Positions 28,539 through 40,212 of a DNA stretch of 64,000 nucleotides are shown piece by piece (within the stretch, counting starts at the first letter, position 1; each line of letters opens with the position of its first letter). Source of the stretch: Dioscorea cayenensis subsp. rotundata (lineage: Eukaryota; Streptophyta; Magnoliopsida; Dioscoreales; Dioscoreaceae). The stretch spans positions 29,236,185 to 29,300,184 of the forward strand of contig NC_052471.1 of the NCBI RefSeq assembly GCF_009730915.1, written 5' to 3'. The notes beneath the pieces are model-generated. The model saw only the letters and a list, made by a program, of their open reading frames with translations, was not told where the DNA came from and searched no databases. A program made the position numbers and the translations under genes.

Positions 28539-31500
28539 ATGAAGGTTTTTACTTGGAATTGCAGGGGTGTCTCGAACACCAGAACAGTGGATTATATCAA
28601 AGAGATCATGAACAGAGTTAAACCGGATTTTATTTGCTTAGTTGAAACAAAGTCGAACTCTGATCGTATTATGCGTTTTTGTAACAGATTCAAACGGTGT
28701 TGGGATTGGGCGGCTATTCCCTCTTATGGCTTCTCCGGAGGCATTATTGCCCTTTGGAAACGCTCCTTGGGTTTAGTTACCCCGATCGCTAACTTCAGAC
28801 TGGTTCTGCATCTCATCATCTCTACTTTAAACGAAACCTGGATCTTATCTATTTTCTACAACTCCCAGGTTCTCTCTGATCACAAAAAGCTTTGGAATTC
28901 CCTTATGGGATTCTCGCATCTGAACTCTCCCTGGCTCCTTACGGGAGATTTCAATGCGATTGCCTCTGATACCGAACATCATGGGGGGTCTTTCAGTAAC
29001 TACTCTTCCAAATCTAAAGCTTTCTCGTCTTTCATTCTTAATAACAATCTTCATGATCTTGGCTTTGTTGGGCCCTGTTTTACCTGGTGCAACAACCCAG
29101 GTCGGTCTTCTTGCGAGATGGGCTCGCCTAGATCGCTTCTTAGCTAACTCCCTCCGGCTCCCTCAACTATAACTCCTTTTCGAATCGGCACTTAGCTTGT
29201 CTAAGCTCGAACCACGCCCCCTATGATTCTCTCGGCTTTCGACTCCCCGATTTCCTCTAAAAAAATATTTCGTTTTGAAAATGCTTGGTTGGACTATGAG
29301 GGGTGCCATAGTAATGTTATCAGTGCCTGGAATGCTATTTCTTCTTCCTCTCCCTTGCACTCCTTCTCGCATTTCATTTCTTGTACTAAGCGGAATCTTT
29401 GCAGGTGGAAGAGCTCTAGGCCCTGTCATTTTGATAAAGAAATCCAAAATATTGAAAGGGAGATCTCTTCTTTGGACCAGAACGTCACCTCCTGGATGAT
29501 TCTTGGAGGAATACTTGGCTTAGGGCTCTCAAAAACCGCCACGCTGCCCTCCTCAGGCAAAAAACAATCTTCTAGGGTCAACGTGCAAGGAATCGGTGGC
29601 TTGCTGGTGGCGATACAAATTCTGGATTTTTTCAAAGATCGGTCAAGATTAGGAACCATAAAAACAGAATTAACAGCATCAAAGACACCTCAGGTAACAC
29701 CTATTCAAATCATAGAGATATTGAAAATTCTTTTATCAATTACTACAAAAATCTTTGGAACTCTCCTGTTAACCATGACCTTAATTCTATGTTTTTTGCC
29801 TTACCGGATGATTTCCCTGTGCTGGATGTTGAGAATGGTGAGGCTTTGATTAAACCTATCTCAAAGCAGGAGGTTTATCAAACTCTCAACTCAATGCCCC
29901 GGGGGAAAAGTCATGGTCCGGATGGTCTTAATGTGGAGTTTTACATTTTCTATTGGAATGTGCTTGGGGATCACCTTGTTAAGGCTATTTCTCATTTTTA
30001 CTCATGCTAAAATTCCTTTTTTTCTTGGGGAAAAAAACTTTTGTCACCTTGATTCCTAAGAATGACAATCCTATCTCTATTACCGATTTCAGACCCATAT
30101 CTCTCTGCAATGTTTGCTATAAAATCTTAGCAAAAATTTTGGCCAACCGTTTGAAGTCTGTGATTCATAAATTAATTAGTCTCGAGCAATCGGGGTTCAT
30201 TCCGGGCGTGGCACTTATGATAACATAATTGCGGCCCAGAAATTGCCCATAGCTTAGAATATGATACCTCTGTCCTCCCTAGGATGATGTTGAAAATAGA
30301 CATTGAGAAAGCCTTTGATACTATCGAATGGACCGCGATCTTTGCCACCCTCCAGAAAATGTCCTTTCCAACTCGCTGGATTTCTTGGATCAAAGCTACT
30401 CTTTCTTCTGCTTCCTTTGCCTTCAACATTAATGGTCATACCACAAACTGGATTACTAGCAGTAGAGGAGTGAGACAAGGCGATCCCCTGTCACCTCTTC
30501 TATTTCTCCTTACTTCCCAGTCCCTTTCTGCTATTCTCAATAAAGCTTTAAATCTCAACATGGTCCCTGGTTTTTCCTGTAGCCTCAACAGAAATTTTAA
30601 TCACCTGATGTTTGCTGATGATCTTATCTTGATTACGAAAGCCTCTAGGAAAGCAGCAAAAATTTGTCTCCTTTGTCTGAATATCTATCATAAACTAACG
30701 GGCCAGAAACCTAATCCTTCCAAATCCGAAGTCTACCTGCCCTCTTGGTGCAACAAAAAAATTGCTCATTCAATCTCTAAAATTCTTGGCTTCAAGATGG
30801 GTAATTTCCCTTTCTCTTACTTGGGGGTCCCCATTTCCCCGAAAAAACTTCTGGTGAGACATCTGGATTTTCTGCCTGGTAGAGTTCATAAGGCCATTAA
30901 TCTCTGGAATCACTCGAACCTCTCCCTAGCTGGTCGTTCGGTTTTACTTAACAGCACTATCTTTGCAATTCCAAACTATTTTCTATCAGTCATGAACCTT
31001 CCTCTTTCTATTCTTGATTCCATTTCCAGAATTGGTAGGTCTTTTCTGTGGAGTAATGGCGGCAATAATTCTGGTTTTCATTCGGTTGGTTGGTCCCTTA
31101 CCACGCAGAAAAAATCTGAGGGAGGTCTAGGTATTCGGAATCTCAGACTTGTCCAACACTCGCTTATGGCCAAACATATTTTTGCTATTTTGAATTCGGA
31201 GAACAAAATTTGGATTGATATTTTCAAAAGCAAATACGGTAACTGGCACCCTTGGCAAATTAACACTTATCCACATTCCTCTTGGTTCTTCAAATCTATT
31301 TGCAAATATGCAAACTTTCTTAAAACCAATTTCTTCATCTCTTCTATTAACCCAGAAGGCTTTGATTGGATAAGGGATCCATGGATTATGGATCTGCCCT
31401 TATCCCATAAGCCAACCTATCTGAATGTGAATCTTGATTGGGCTAATTTTCACTTCAAAGATTTTCTAAGAAATAATTCTCTGTGTATGGACTCGCTGAT

Positions 31501-32617
31501 CATGATGTTTGGGGATATTATGGATCGTGATCGATGTAAAACCCTGAAGCTGGATGTTCACGGCCCATCTCGTTGGGCTTGGTCATCCCCAAATCACATG
31601 GCTTCCATCTCCTCCACGGTTTATGAGCATATTTCCAACTCTGTGGATTCTGGTGCTCAGTGGAGTGGATGGAATCAGATCTGGAAGCTCTCTGTCATCC
31701 CAAGAGTGAAAACTTTCATCTGGAAATTGGCTCATGGCAAACTTTCCACGGGTGCCTATCTTTACAGCCTGAACATTGGACCCTATGTAAATTGCTACTT
31801 CTGTGATCTGGAAGAGGACTCCATTGATCATACTATTTGGAAGTGCTCCAAAGTTAAACATATCTGGGATTCTATACTTGCTTCGATGAATATCTGCCCT
31901 CCGGATCTCCTTTTTCTGAGTTCGGGTAGATGGTTAACTCACTGGAATCATAAAAGAATGGAAAATATTAAGAACAAGGCCCTCATTACCTCTGCTGCTT
32001 GGCTCATTTGGAAGGAAAGATGCAACTTCATCTTTTAGAAGCTCACGCCAAATCTGGGAAGCATCCTCTTAAGAGCAAACGCCTACTGTGAGGACTTCTT
32101 TGCGGCGTCCGGCAAGATTCACAGGGAGTTACTGAGACCTAATTCTATTTCAAATTCTATTTTCATCTATACTGACGCCTCTTGGAAAAACAAAACACTC
32201 TTGGCTGGCCTGGGCTTTATTGTCATTAATAATCTGGGAAAAATTTTATTGGCAGGAGCTCTGGGTGTCCGCCATGACTCTCCGATAAATGCTGAACTTG
32301 ATGCAATCTATCATGCTCTATCCATCTGCGGTGATAGAGGCTGGAATCCAAACAGAATCTTCACGGATTGTCCGGGTCGCTGCGAGTCGGCTCTCAACCC
32401 ACATCCTTGCATCGCTTGGCGTCCCACGGGATTGATTATCAAGCTACGAAACATCCTCTATGAGTTCCAGAACGTTTGCATCTCTTCTGTCCCGAGAGAA
32501 AACAACTTGTCGGGCAGCGTTGGCATGAGTTTGGGCGCCAAAATCCTCATTCTTCTCTATTTTTTTCGATGGCTTGGATCGGTCATGCTGGTCTGGAGGA
32601 GCTTTGCTCCGATCTAA
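28539..32617 (+). pseudogene. LINE ORF2: endonuclease, reverse transcriptase, RNase H, broken
   Basis: The ATG at 28539 opens MKVFTWNCRGVSN, the start of an APE-type endonuclease (also VETKSNSD and LLTGDFNAI). After frameshifts near 29110-29300 and 29500-30280 come reverse-transcriptase blocks FRPISLCNVCYKILAK, LEQSGFIPG, KIDIEKAFDTIEW, GVRQGDPLSPLLF and the active-site box FADDLIL (about 30610). The 584-codon open stretch 30284-32038 ends with a zf-RVT region (RVKTFIWKLAHGKLSTG, CYFCDLEEDSIDHTIWKCS). RNase H follows after another break: IYTDASW and NAELDAIYHAL. At least five disruptions make it non-functional. Confidence 0.88.
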
Positions 32618-33544
32618 ATCTCGTTTCTAATGCTTGTTTTTTTCTAGTTCTTTTTTTGCTTTTTCTTGACTTTTCAGCTCTTTTTGTTTCAAAAACAATT
32701 ATTAATATCTTTTTTTATTCTTTATATATATATATATATATATTGTGTGTATCTTTTTTTTGATAAAAATATTGTGTGTATCTTATGATCAGTATTTGCA
32801 CATAGGCACTGTTTGGTTGAAGATATCCCTAGGGATATCCCCAATTTAACTATTCCCAAAGTTTGACAAGACATGCTCGTATTAATTATGAATTTAAAAT
32901 AATAATTCATTTTTAAACCTAATTTAAAAACAATAGTTAGTATTAATTGTTCCAAAAATGAAAAAGACCACAATAACCCTCACCCAATTATTAACTCGAA
33001 CCCATGTGTTCGGATTTTTAAATCCATGAATGGTTGAGATGCTTTGAGCCCCCATTGTTGACTTATGAATTGAAATGGATCACTATCAGAAGGCACATGC
33101 TCATCGAGGACCTACCCATTAACACACAAACAAATGCTTTTAAAATCTTGACCGTTGAAATACATGATTAACAAAAAGAAACCAAATTAAATTCCTACCT
33201 TCATCGCTTTTCCCTTTGCTACATCACCTGCAGACCATTGTGACTCTCTCCCGATCCCTCTCTTCTCCATCTCCCAATCTACACAAAGAAATATTATCCC
33301 ACCTCTCCTCCTCTCCACCCTCTTGTGTTGCACTGTCTAACTTGCTTCGACGGACCGATTCCTGGATGGGAGTGACACCGTCGACAAGCAAAAGCTTGGG
33401 TGAAGGTATGCTTATGGAAATCCTCTGTCAAAAGATTTCTCTTCTCGATTTAATTGTTTTTATAAATTATTGTCTCCAAAGATAACTTATTCAATTTTTG
33501 TACCTTGTTTCTCATCCTTTCTTTTTGTTACTTGCTAGTGTATC

Positions 33545-34881
33545 ATGCGAAGCCAATTTTTAATGGAGGGCACAGGACAAGGGAGCCAACCAGTGTCTGG
33601 AGGGAATCCCGAACATGTAGGTTCCTATCAAGATGTGCGAGAGGTTGCCAGCGAGGAATAAGCTGGGACGATTTCTAGTGATGAAGCACTAGTTGACCTA
33701 TTGTTGGAGGAAAGCAAGCAGCCTGGTGTGTGTTCAGGTTCCTTTCGACCGGAAGCATGGTTCAGAATATGGAATGAGTACCAAAAAAGGACCAGAGAAG
33801 ACACCACTTTGCCCCAGTTGAAAGGTAGATGGAAGACTTTGAAGAAGCTATACAAGTTGCATTCGTCATTGGTTGGTAAGAGTGGATGGTCATGGGATTT
33901 TGACACTCAAAGACCAACCCCTGGTTATCCAATGGTGTGGGAGGAGATTATTAAGGTAAGCATCATTTGTATCTTCTCTTGCAATGATAGGTTTTTGGCA
34001 ATAATGGAATCTCAAACATGCATAAAACAAATAAGAATTCGTAAATTTGATAAGCCATTTGGACTGAGTCGAAGATAAAATCTCAGCATAAGCAAAACAA
34101 CAATTCATAGGAGAAGCCACGTAGAAAGTTAGGTTATACAACATCATGGAATTGTGATCAATCTTCAGTAATTATTAGCTTGCATTACTTTAACCACCCT
34201 AAAATGCATATGAAAACCGTGCCTCTTGATTTTGTTAGCCATACAAATGTGGTTCATAAGATGCAAGATGGGTTTGATAACAAAGCCCACTTATTAAATC
34301 CAAGTGTTTCATTTCTTTAAAGAGATCCTAATCTTTTATATCACCAAAAATGAAGCCCAGCAGTAGAGATCCTAATCATTTTGCTTGTACCTAATTGAAT
34401 ATATTCTCTGAGTCACTATTACATGACCAAGTCAAGTATTCGCCCTTCCTACATTAAGCCATAATTGCAAGCTATCATGCAGCTCAACAAGGAATACAAA
34501 GTTTGCCGAGATAAGCCTTTCCCATTGTTTTTGAAGATCCATGATCTTGTGGCTTCATCCACCGCAAATGGGCAATACGCTAGCCACACGGGTGGCTCGG
34601 TGAGAGCCGATGATCTTGTTGTTAACTTGGACGAGGGATCCGGTTCATCGGATAGTCCTGTTCTTCATGTTGACAAGGACACAATCCCATCGCATTCAAC
34701 GGGCAAGAAAGTTTCTTACAACAATGCCTCATCCATGACTAAAAGGAAACAATTAGATCATCCAAATCCTAGTGTGTCAAAGAAGAAAAGTTCTGACCAC
34801 ACAGTGGAAGCGCTAAATCGATTAATATCTTTGAGTGATCGTAGAAGCAAGATCATGGAACAAAAGCAAGGAAGAGGATGA
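33545..34881 (+). pseudogene. Harbinger ORF1: Myb/SANT-like DNA-binding protein, one internal stop
   Basis: Two exons, 33545-33955 (donor AAG/GTAAGC) and about 34471-34881, give a Myb/SANT-like domain: RPEAWFRIWNEYQKRTREDT, LKGRWKTLKKLYKLHSSLVG, SGWSWDFDTQRPTPGYPMVW. A second part with CRDKPFPLFLKIHDLV, a Ser/Asp-rich linker and a basic C-terminal segment (SKKKSSDHTVEALNRLISLS) follows. Proteins of this type pair with the transposase and help its nuclear import and DNA binding. An in-frame TAA at 33659-33661 (codon 39) interrupts the N-terminal leader; translation could still begin downstream. The acceptor of exon 2 is inferred. Confidence 0.72.
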
Positions 34882-37674
34882 TAGTTTCTCCTTTAAGACT
34901 TGCATGGAGAAATTGTCCTCTATGCCGGAGTCGATGATGTGGAGGTATGTGTTGCTGCCGAGGCATTGAAATCGCGTGAAAATAGGGATTTTTCTTCATG
35001 ACTATGCGACAATCGGTTATAGATTGTTGGTTGAGTCTACGTATGAAGGAATTCCGTCATGAGGTAGTGGTAGAATTTTTACTTATAATTCATGAGTTTT
35101 TCTATATAAGAACAATATAATGAAACACTCGTATATTAATTTGTACCTATTACTGTTTAATTTGGTTATTCAAGCTATGTACATGCATTACTTGGTTTGC
35201 AAGAGTTATAGCAAAAAGCCTCACCTTTCCATTCATCTTATTTTTATGCACTTTTTTTATTCTCTCACCAACAACTTTTTTTGTTTAGGTTTTTTTGTGC
35301 TAAACTTAGTTTTTAGTTTTTAGACATATCAATCATACATATTCAATTCTATAGACATGTATTCTTGCCAACAAAAAAATTGTCTTCACATGGAGATATG
35401 CATGTGTTTCCATTTGGTTTTTTTATATGCAATTGGTTTTTGGTTAGGATTAATTGTAAATATTTAAGACTGTGCTTTTGAAATATATGCATGTGTTTCC
35501 AAATTATGTGCAGTTGCTTTTACTAATGATTTTAAACCCAATTCAGGAGTAGTTTCCAAGTTATGCTCGAAGTTCTTGGACGGGTTGATGTTTCAAAAGC
35601 TGAGAATATATGTTCTGTATGGACATTATCTATATAACAAATGCTAGTGCATTTGTTGTATTTCATGAATTCTTGTAAATGCAGTAAGTAATGAACTAAT
35701 TGATATGTATGTTCTGAACTTTTGAATAATGAATTATGCTTATGTAACAACTACAATTGGGTACTCTGATATGCATTGTTTGTTGTGGAGTATTTAAATG
35801 GATGGCACAATTATTTGAGATGGGAAATTATTGGTTCTCAATTTTGTGTGTGTAATATATATTGTACAGTTGCCTCTTCAAAAGTTGTTACAGGATGACA
35901 TCAAAATTTGGAGCATAGCTTGCTATTGTGGGCATAGCTTGTACTCGAAACAGATGTGCGAGGAGTAATGTGAATCAACAGGACATGATGAATGCATTTT
36001 TCTATCTTTATCTCTGTTTGGAATGTGAAGCAACAAGAAGGAATAAATATGAAGCAATTCTAGAAATGTGAATGCGCAGCATAGATGATGGAGAGGCCAT
36101 GGGAGGAGGAGTTTGAAGAGGAAGAGGTGGAGTTAGGCATGATAATCCGTTTGTTGCGGGACAGCTTGGCGAATGAAAAGTTTGTTTCACTAAAACTAAT
36201 GTCTTCTTCTTCGTTTGTTAGTACATTAATTAAGCTTGCTTGTGATTAACAAAGTTAAGTAGCTATTACATGATCTCCCATTCTTCTTGCTTCCATTGTA
36301 AATTAATGAACTAACTATTTACTTACTCTCAACATGATTGTGGTTTTCATTGAACTAGTTATGGGTTTATTATACTCAAGTCTTAAACGTAAGTATAATC
36401 TGAAAGTTCTCAAATGATGTTCATTATAGATTGGAATAGAATTGATAAGATATGAGCAGTCCAAAGCAAAATGAAAACATGCATAATCTATTTATCATTA
36501 ATTAATGGATCTCCCAAGGTGGCTAATAAAGAAAGTAGTTCAAAAGGGTTTTCATTTTAAAGACCTTTAATTTTGTTAGTGTATACACAATTTTGTATTA
36601 GATAAGGTTTAAACCTACTTTGTAAATATAATACTAACACCCTATACATGGACTTGTTGCCAATAAATCATGAAATCACTGCCTGGTGGAGACCATTTCT
36701 TTGTTATTTACTAAAATCTAAAATTAGATTTTTCCCATATTTTTAATTTAAGAAATATCAGGAAAATATAAATATAAATATAAATGATTATTTATTTTAA
36801 TTTCTAAAATTTAAAATCATTTATTGAATAACTTGAATATTTATAACAAATTATCCCAATTTACAATCCACCAATTTCTTTACTTTGAAGAATATATATT
36901 TTTAATAATGTGAAAACAGTGTCTGTGATTAATTAATTAGCTGTCTTAGAATTACTTATTTGATCATATTTATGTCGTCGTTATTATTAAATGCATGATT
37001 AAATAAACTTTTTTTTATCATTTTTTAATTGATTATTTTGGAGATTTTTCATATTATAATTTCAAAATTAATTATTCTGATATAAAGATTCATATGAGTT
37101 GTGGTCCTGTTGATTTGACACTTCAACAATGATGTTCTTGGATTAGATTGATATATATAAAAATTATTAACTAAGATTTTTTTTATTTTTGAAGAAATGA
37201 TATTTTTAAAATATCATTTCTTAAAAAACTTAGTTATATATAAATTATGGTTGAGATTTAAAAACTATATATAATTCCAAAAAAACATGAAATTACACGT
37301 ATAGCCTTATCTAGAGTCTCATGTAGAAAAATTATGATTTATGACAGTTCTATATTTTTTATATTTTTATATGAACCATTCAAGATTTATGAATAGTTTT
37401 TTTTTGTTAAATAGTTTTTTTTGTTAATATGAAAAAATATAAACAATTTTTAATTATATTTTATTTTTCTATCTCAAATGGGATAAATGGTAAGAAATTT
37501 AAAAACTTTTTAATTATATATCCCATGTTAATGTTCAAATTTTTTTCTTGGCATTATCATGAAACCCACATAAGGATGAGGCAACCACAACACACTCGAC
37601 CATTCTGCGGGTTCTACATTGGTTAGAGACATTTTTGGACGGACACCCAAGAAGGGCATATAACGTGTTTTCGA
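34882..37674. other. Non-coding interior of the Harbinger element
   Basis: About 2.8 kb of AT-rich DNA between the two element genes. The open frames are short and low-complexity and none resembles a known protein. It may hold the transposase promoter and leader. Confidence 0.55.
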
Positions 37675-38786
37675 ATGGAGCCACACGTATTTAGGGAACT
37701 TGCGGCATTACTTGAGTCACGCAGCCTACTACGCAGTAGCCGAATTGTATCTGTTGAGGAACAACTGGCAATTTTCATGACTGTTGTGGGACATGCAGCA
37801 CCAAATAGAGTAGCATGCGAGCAGTTCCAGCATAGCTCTGAGACCATCAGCCGTTATTTCCACATGGTACTTTGTGCTATTAACAGTTTGGCTAATGAGA
37901 TGATCCAACTGCCTGGTGGAGATGAACCGGCTCATCCACGGGTCCGCAATACCCCGTTTATGGTAACATGAGTGTGTGTTGTATATTTGAAATTGTGTGT
38001 CACCACTTAAGCAAATTTAAATGCTTGTAGGACGCTCTTGGAGCAATAGATGGAACCCATGTGTCGGTTATTGTTCCCAAAGAAATACAAGAGAGATTTC
38101 GTAACAGGCATGGATGGATTAGTCAAAATGTAATGGCTGTTGTGTCCTTCGATATGCACTTCCAGTTCCTTTGTGCAGGTTGGGAGGGATCGGCAGCAGA
38201 GACATGAGAGTAATGCAGTCTTGCTTGGACGATAGAAGTTTCTCAATCCCGGAAGGTAATGTTATGGATGAATCAGTCATACATAATACATTTGTAGTTA
38301 GTGAACCGTGCCAAAATCAAAACTTGCATGTGCCTTGTAGGGAAGTATTATCTTGTTGATGCGGGCTATGCCAACACCACAGGCCTTCTTGCACCATACA
38401 GGGGAGAGAGATACCACCTTGCTCAGTTTACTAGTGGCCGGACACAATATCGTAATATGAAGGATAAATTTAACCATAGTCATGCTCGTCTAAGGAATGT
38501 TGTCGAGAGGGCTTTTGGTCTTCTTAAGCGTCGTTTCAAGATCTTGCGTGTTCCGACACCTTTCTCAGTAGAAACGCAACGCGACATTGTCATCGCATGC
38601 GCTGTAATCCACAATTATTTATGCAAGCACACCATCCGTGATCCCAACTTGGAGCAAGATCAGAACTGTCATGTCGATGAAGGTAGCTATCCGAATGTGG
38701 GAAGACCACATCAAAGCAGTGATGGTGGACGTGGCACAAGTCAGTCAGTCCGAGATAGTGTAGCTCGACAATTGTGGTTATCCTAA
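37675..38786 (+). pseudogene. PIF/Harbinger DDE transposase, one 2-nt frameshift
   Basis: Three exons: 37675-37962, 38031-38255, 38341-38786, with GT-AG introns of 68 and 85 nt. The product starts MEPHVFRELAALLESR and has a helix-turn-helix-like region (SVEEQLAIFMTVVGH, FQHSSETISRYFHMVL). The DDE_4 superfamily core has all three acidic residues in view: LGAIDGTHV (first D), YYLVDAGYANTTGLLAPYRG (second D) and RNVVERAFGLLKRRFKIL (E). Exon lengths show two extra bases in the middle exon. The frame breaks after GWEGSAA near 38200-38210, giving a TGA instead of the expected DMRVMQS. Apart from this the frame closes exactly, so inactivation looks recent, or the two bases may be a sequencing error. 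Confidence 0.88.
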
Positions 38787-39152
38787 TATGCCGTGTATTC
38801 TATGTTTTAAAAGTTTTCATTATTAAGAAAGTGCAAAAATTTGTCTTTAATTTTATTTATTTATTAATTTTTGAATTAATAATTATTAATGAAGGTAATA
38901 ACTAATAACTAATTTATATTTTTTTTAATTATTATATTAAACACATGATAGATATTACCCCAAGAGAAGTGAGGGTATTACGGTCATTTTCTTTATACAA
39001 TATCATTACTTTTCTAGTAAAAAAGGATAAGATGATAACCAAGTATTCACCTTGTTCCCTCCAAAACATATTTGAAAATTTTTGAAATCTAATCCCATAT
39101 ATGGATATCCCATGTTATCCCATATTGGGATATCCCCCAACCAAACAAAGCC

Positions 39153-40212
39153 TAGGGAATAAGAAGGATGCTTTTTATTTAATTAATACTTGTATTTATG
39201 GAATATTCCCTTCTGTCATGAGGAGTTGCTGTAACAGCAAGCACTTGTAATTTTGATTAGATTACTATGAATAAGAATAAATACTTTAAAATAATTTTTT
39301 TTAATTAATGATAATATTAATTATTAATCATCTTCACAATAAAAAAAAACACTTACCTCTAAAAAGTCAAAAGATCAATACTCTCACAACAGTTGAAGCA
39401 ACTGATTAATAAATTAGTAATAATAATATTTATTAATCACTAAAAAAATTCTCTAGGCAAGAGTAATCAACAATTCAAGTATTATTAGTGTAAAAATATG
39501 TTTAAATTTTAAAAAAATAAATTAAATAACATATTTATTTTAAAGTAGCGGCGGATCATGGGCCATGGCCTCCATTCTTCATTAAATAGATCATTAAAAA
39601 TTTGTTCTTTTGGAAAATGGAAAGGATCATGCATTGCATTGTAATTAATAGTAATTAATAGCAATTAATAACAAGCAATCAAACACAGAAACAAAGACAT
39701 TGACAACCCTCTCAACAAAATACCACACAAATAATGAATGTCCACACCTGAACATATATATTAATAAACTCAATAAAATAAAAAAATATATAATAATTTG
39801 AAACATCCGAATATTTTACACAATTAAAAAAAGAAAAAAGAAAAAAAGAGGAACTTAGTAGTGGAGATTTTCCTTTTCACCTCCCAAATATTAAAATGGC
39901 CTATGTTGATCTAGTGGAGAACTTGCCTATAAATAATACTATATTATATTATAACATAGGAGTAGTACACTATATATAAATATATAATATGAGGGAAAGA
40001 ACACTATTGAGGGGGGAGAAAATGAGAAATCATCCCACACTTAATAGTGATCAAACCTCTGATGAATACAACCCTAAATTCAAGGAATAATTTTATAAAC
40101 CCTAAAATGAAGGGTAAAAAGAATGGATGGATTTACAGCAATGGAGAGGAGAAAGTAAGACTCTGGTTTTTTATAGACAAACCTACTAAATGTGTTTCCA
40201 AGACTGTGTCTC
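39153..40212. other. AT-rich spacer and 3' flank of the myosin gene
   Basis: No gene seen. It should contain the myosin 3'UTR and polyadenylation signals just below 40213. Two A-rich stretches near 39310-39345 and 39820-39850 and an ATATTAT-rich tract near 39940-39990 are the only visible features. Confidence 0.6.

Larger units (their letters stand above)
26700..32770 (+). mobile_element. Degenerate L1-type LINE retrotransposon
   Basis: Two-ORF non-LTR element on the plus strand: ORF1 with a CCHC zinc knuckle (26772-28500), then endonuclease, reverse transcriptase, a zinc-binding domain and RNase H (28539-32617). It ends in a T-rich/TA-repeat tail at 32700-32770. It is distinctly more GC-rich than the flanking DNA. 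Several stops and frameshifts break both ORFs, so it is not autonomous. The 5' end is uncertain, and no target-site duplication was found that matches the bases after the tail. Confidence 0.85.
32805..39152 (+). mobile_element. PIF/Harbinger DNA transposon, nearly complete (about 6.35 kb)
   Basis: Terminal inverted repeats: the left end begins GGCACTGTTTGGTTGAAGAT followed by ATCCC, and the right end, read inverted, begins GGCTTTGTTTGGTTGGGGGA followed by TATCCC. TA flanks both ends; TAG on both sides is possible if the first G is counted as target, against the canonical TTA/TAA. Inside are the two genes expected of this superfamily: a Myb/SANT-like DNA-binding ORF (33545-34881) and a DDE transposase (37675-38786), both on the plus strand. 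About 2.8 kb of AT-rich non-coding sequence separates them. Confidence 0.85.
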
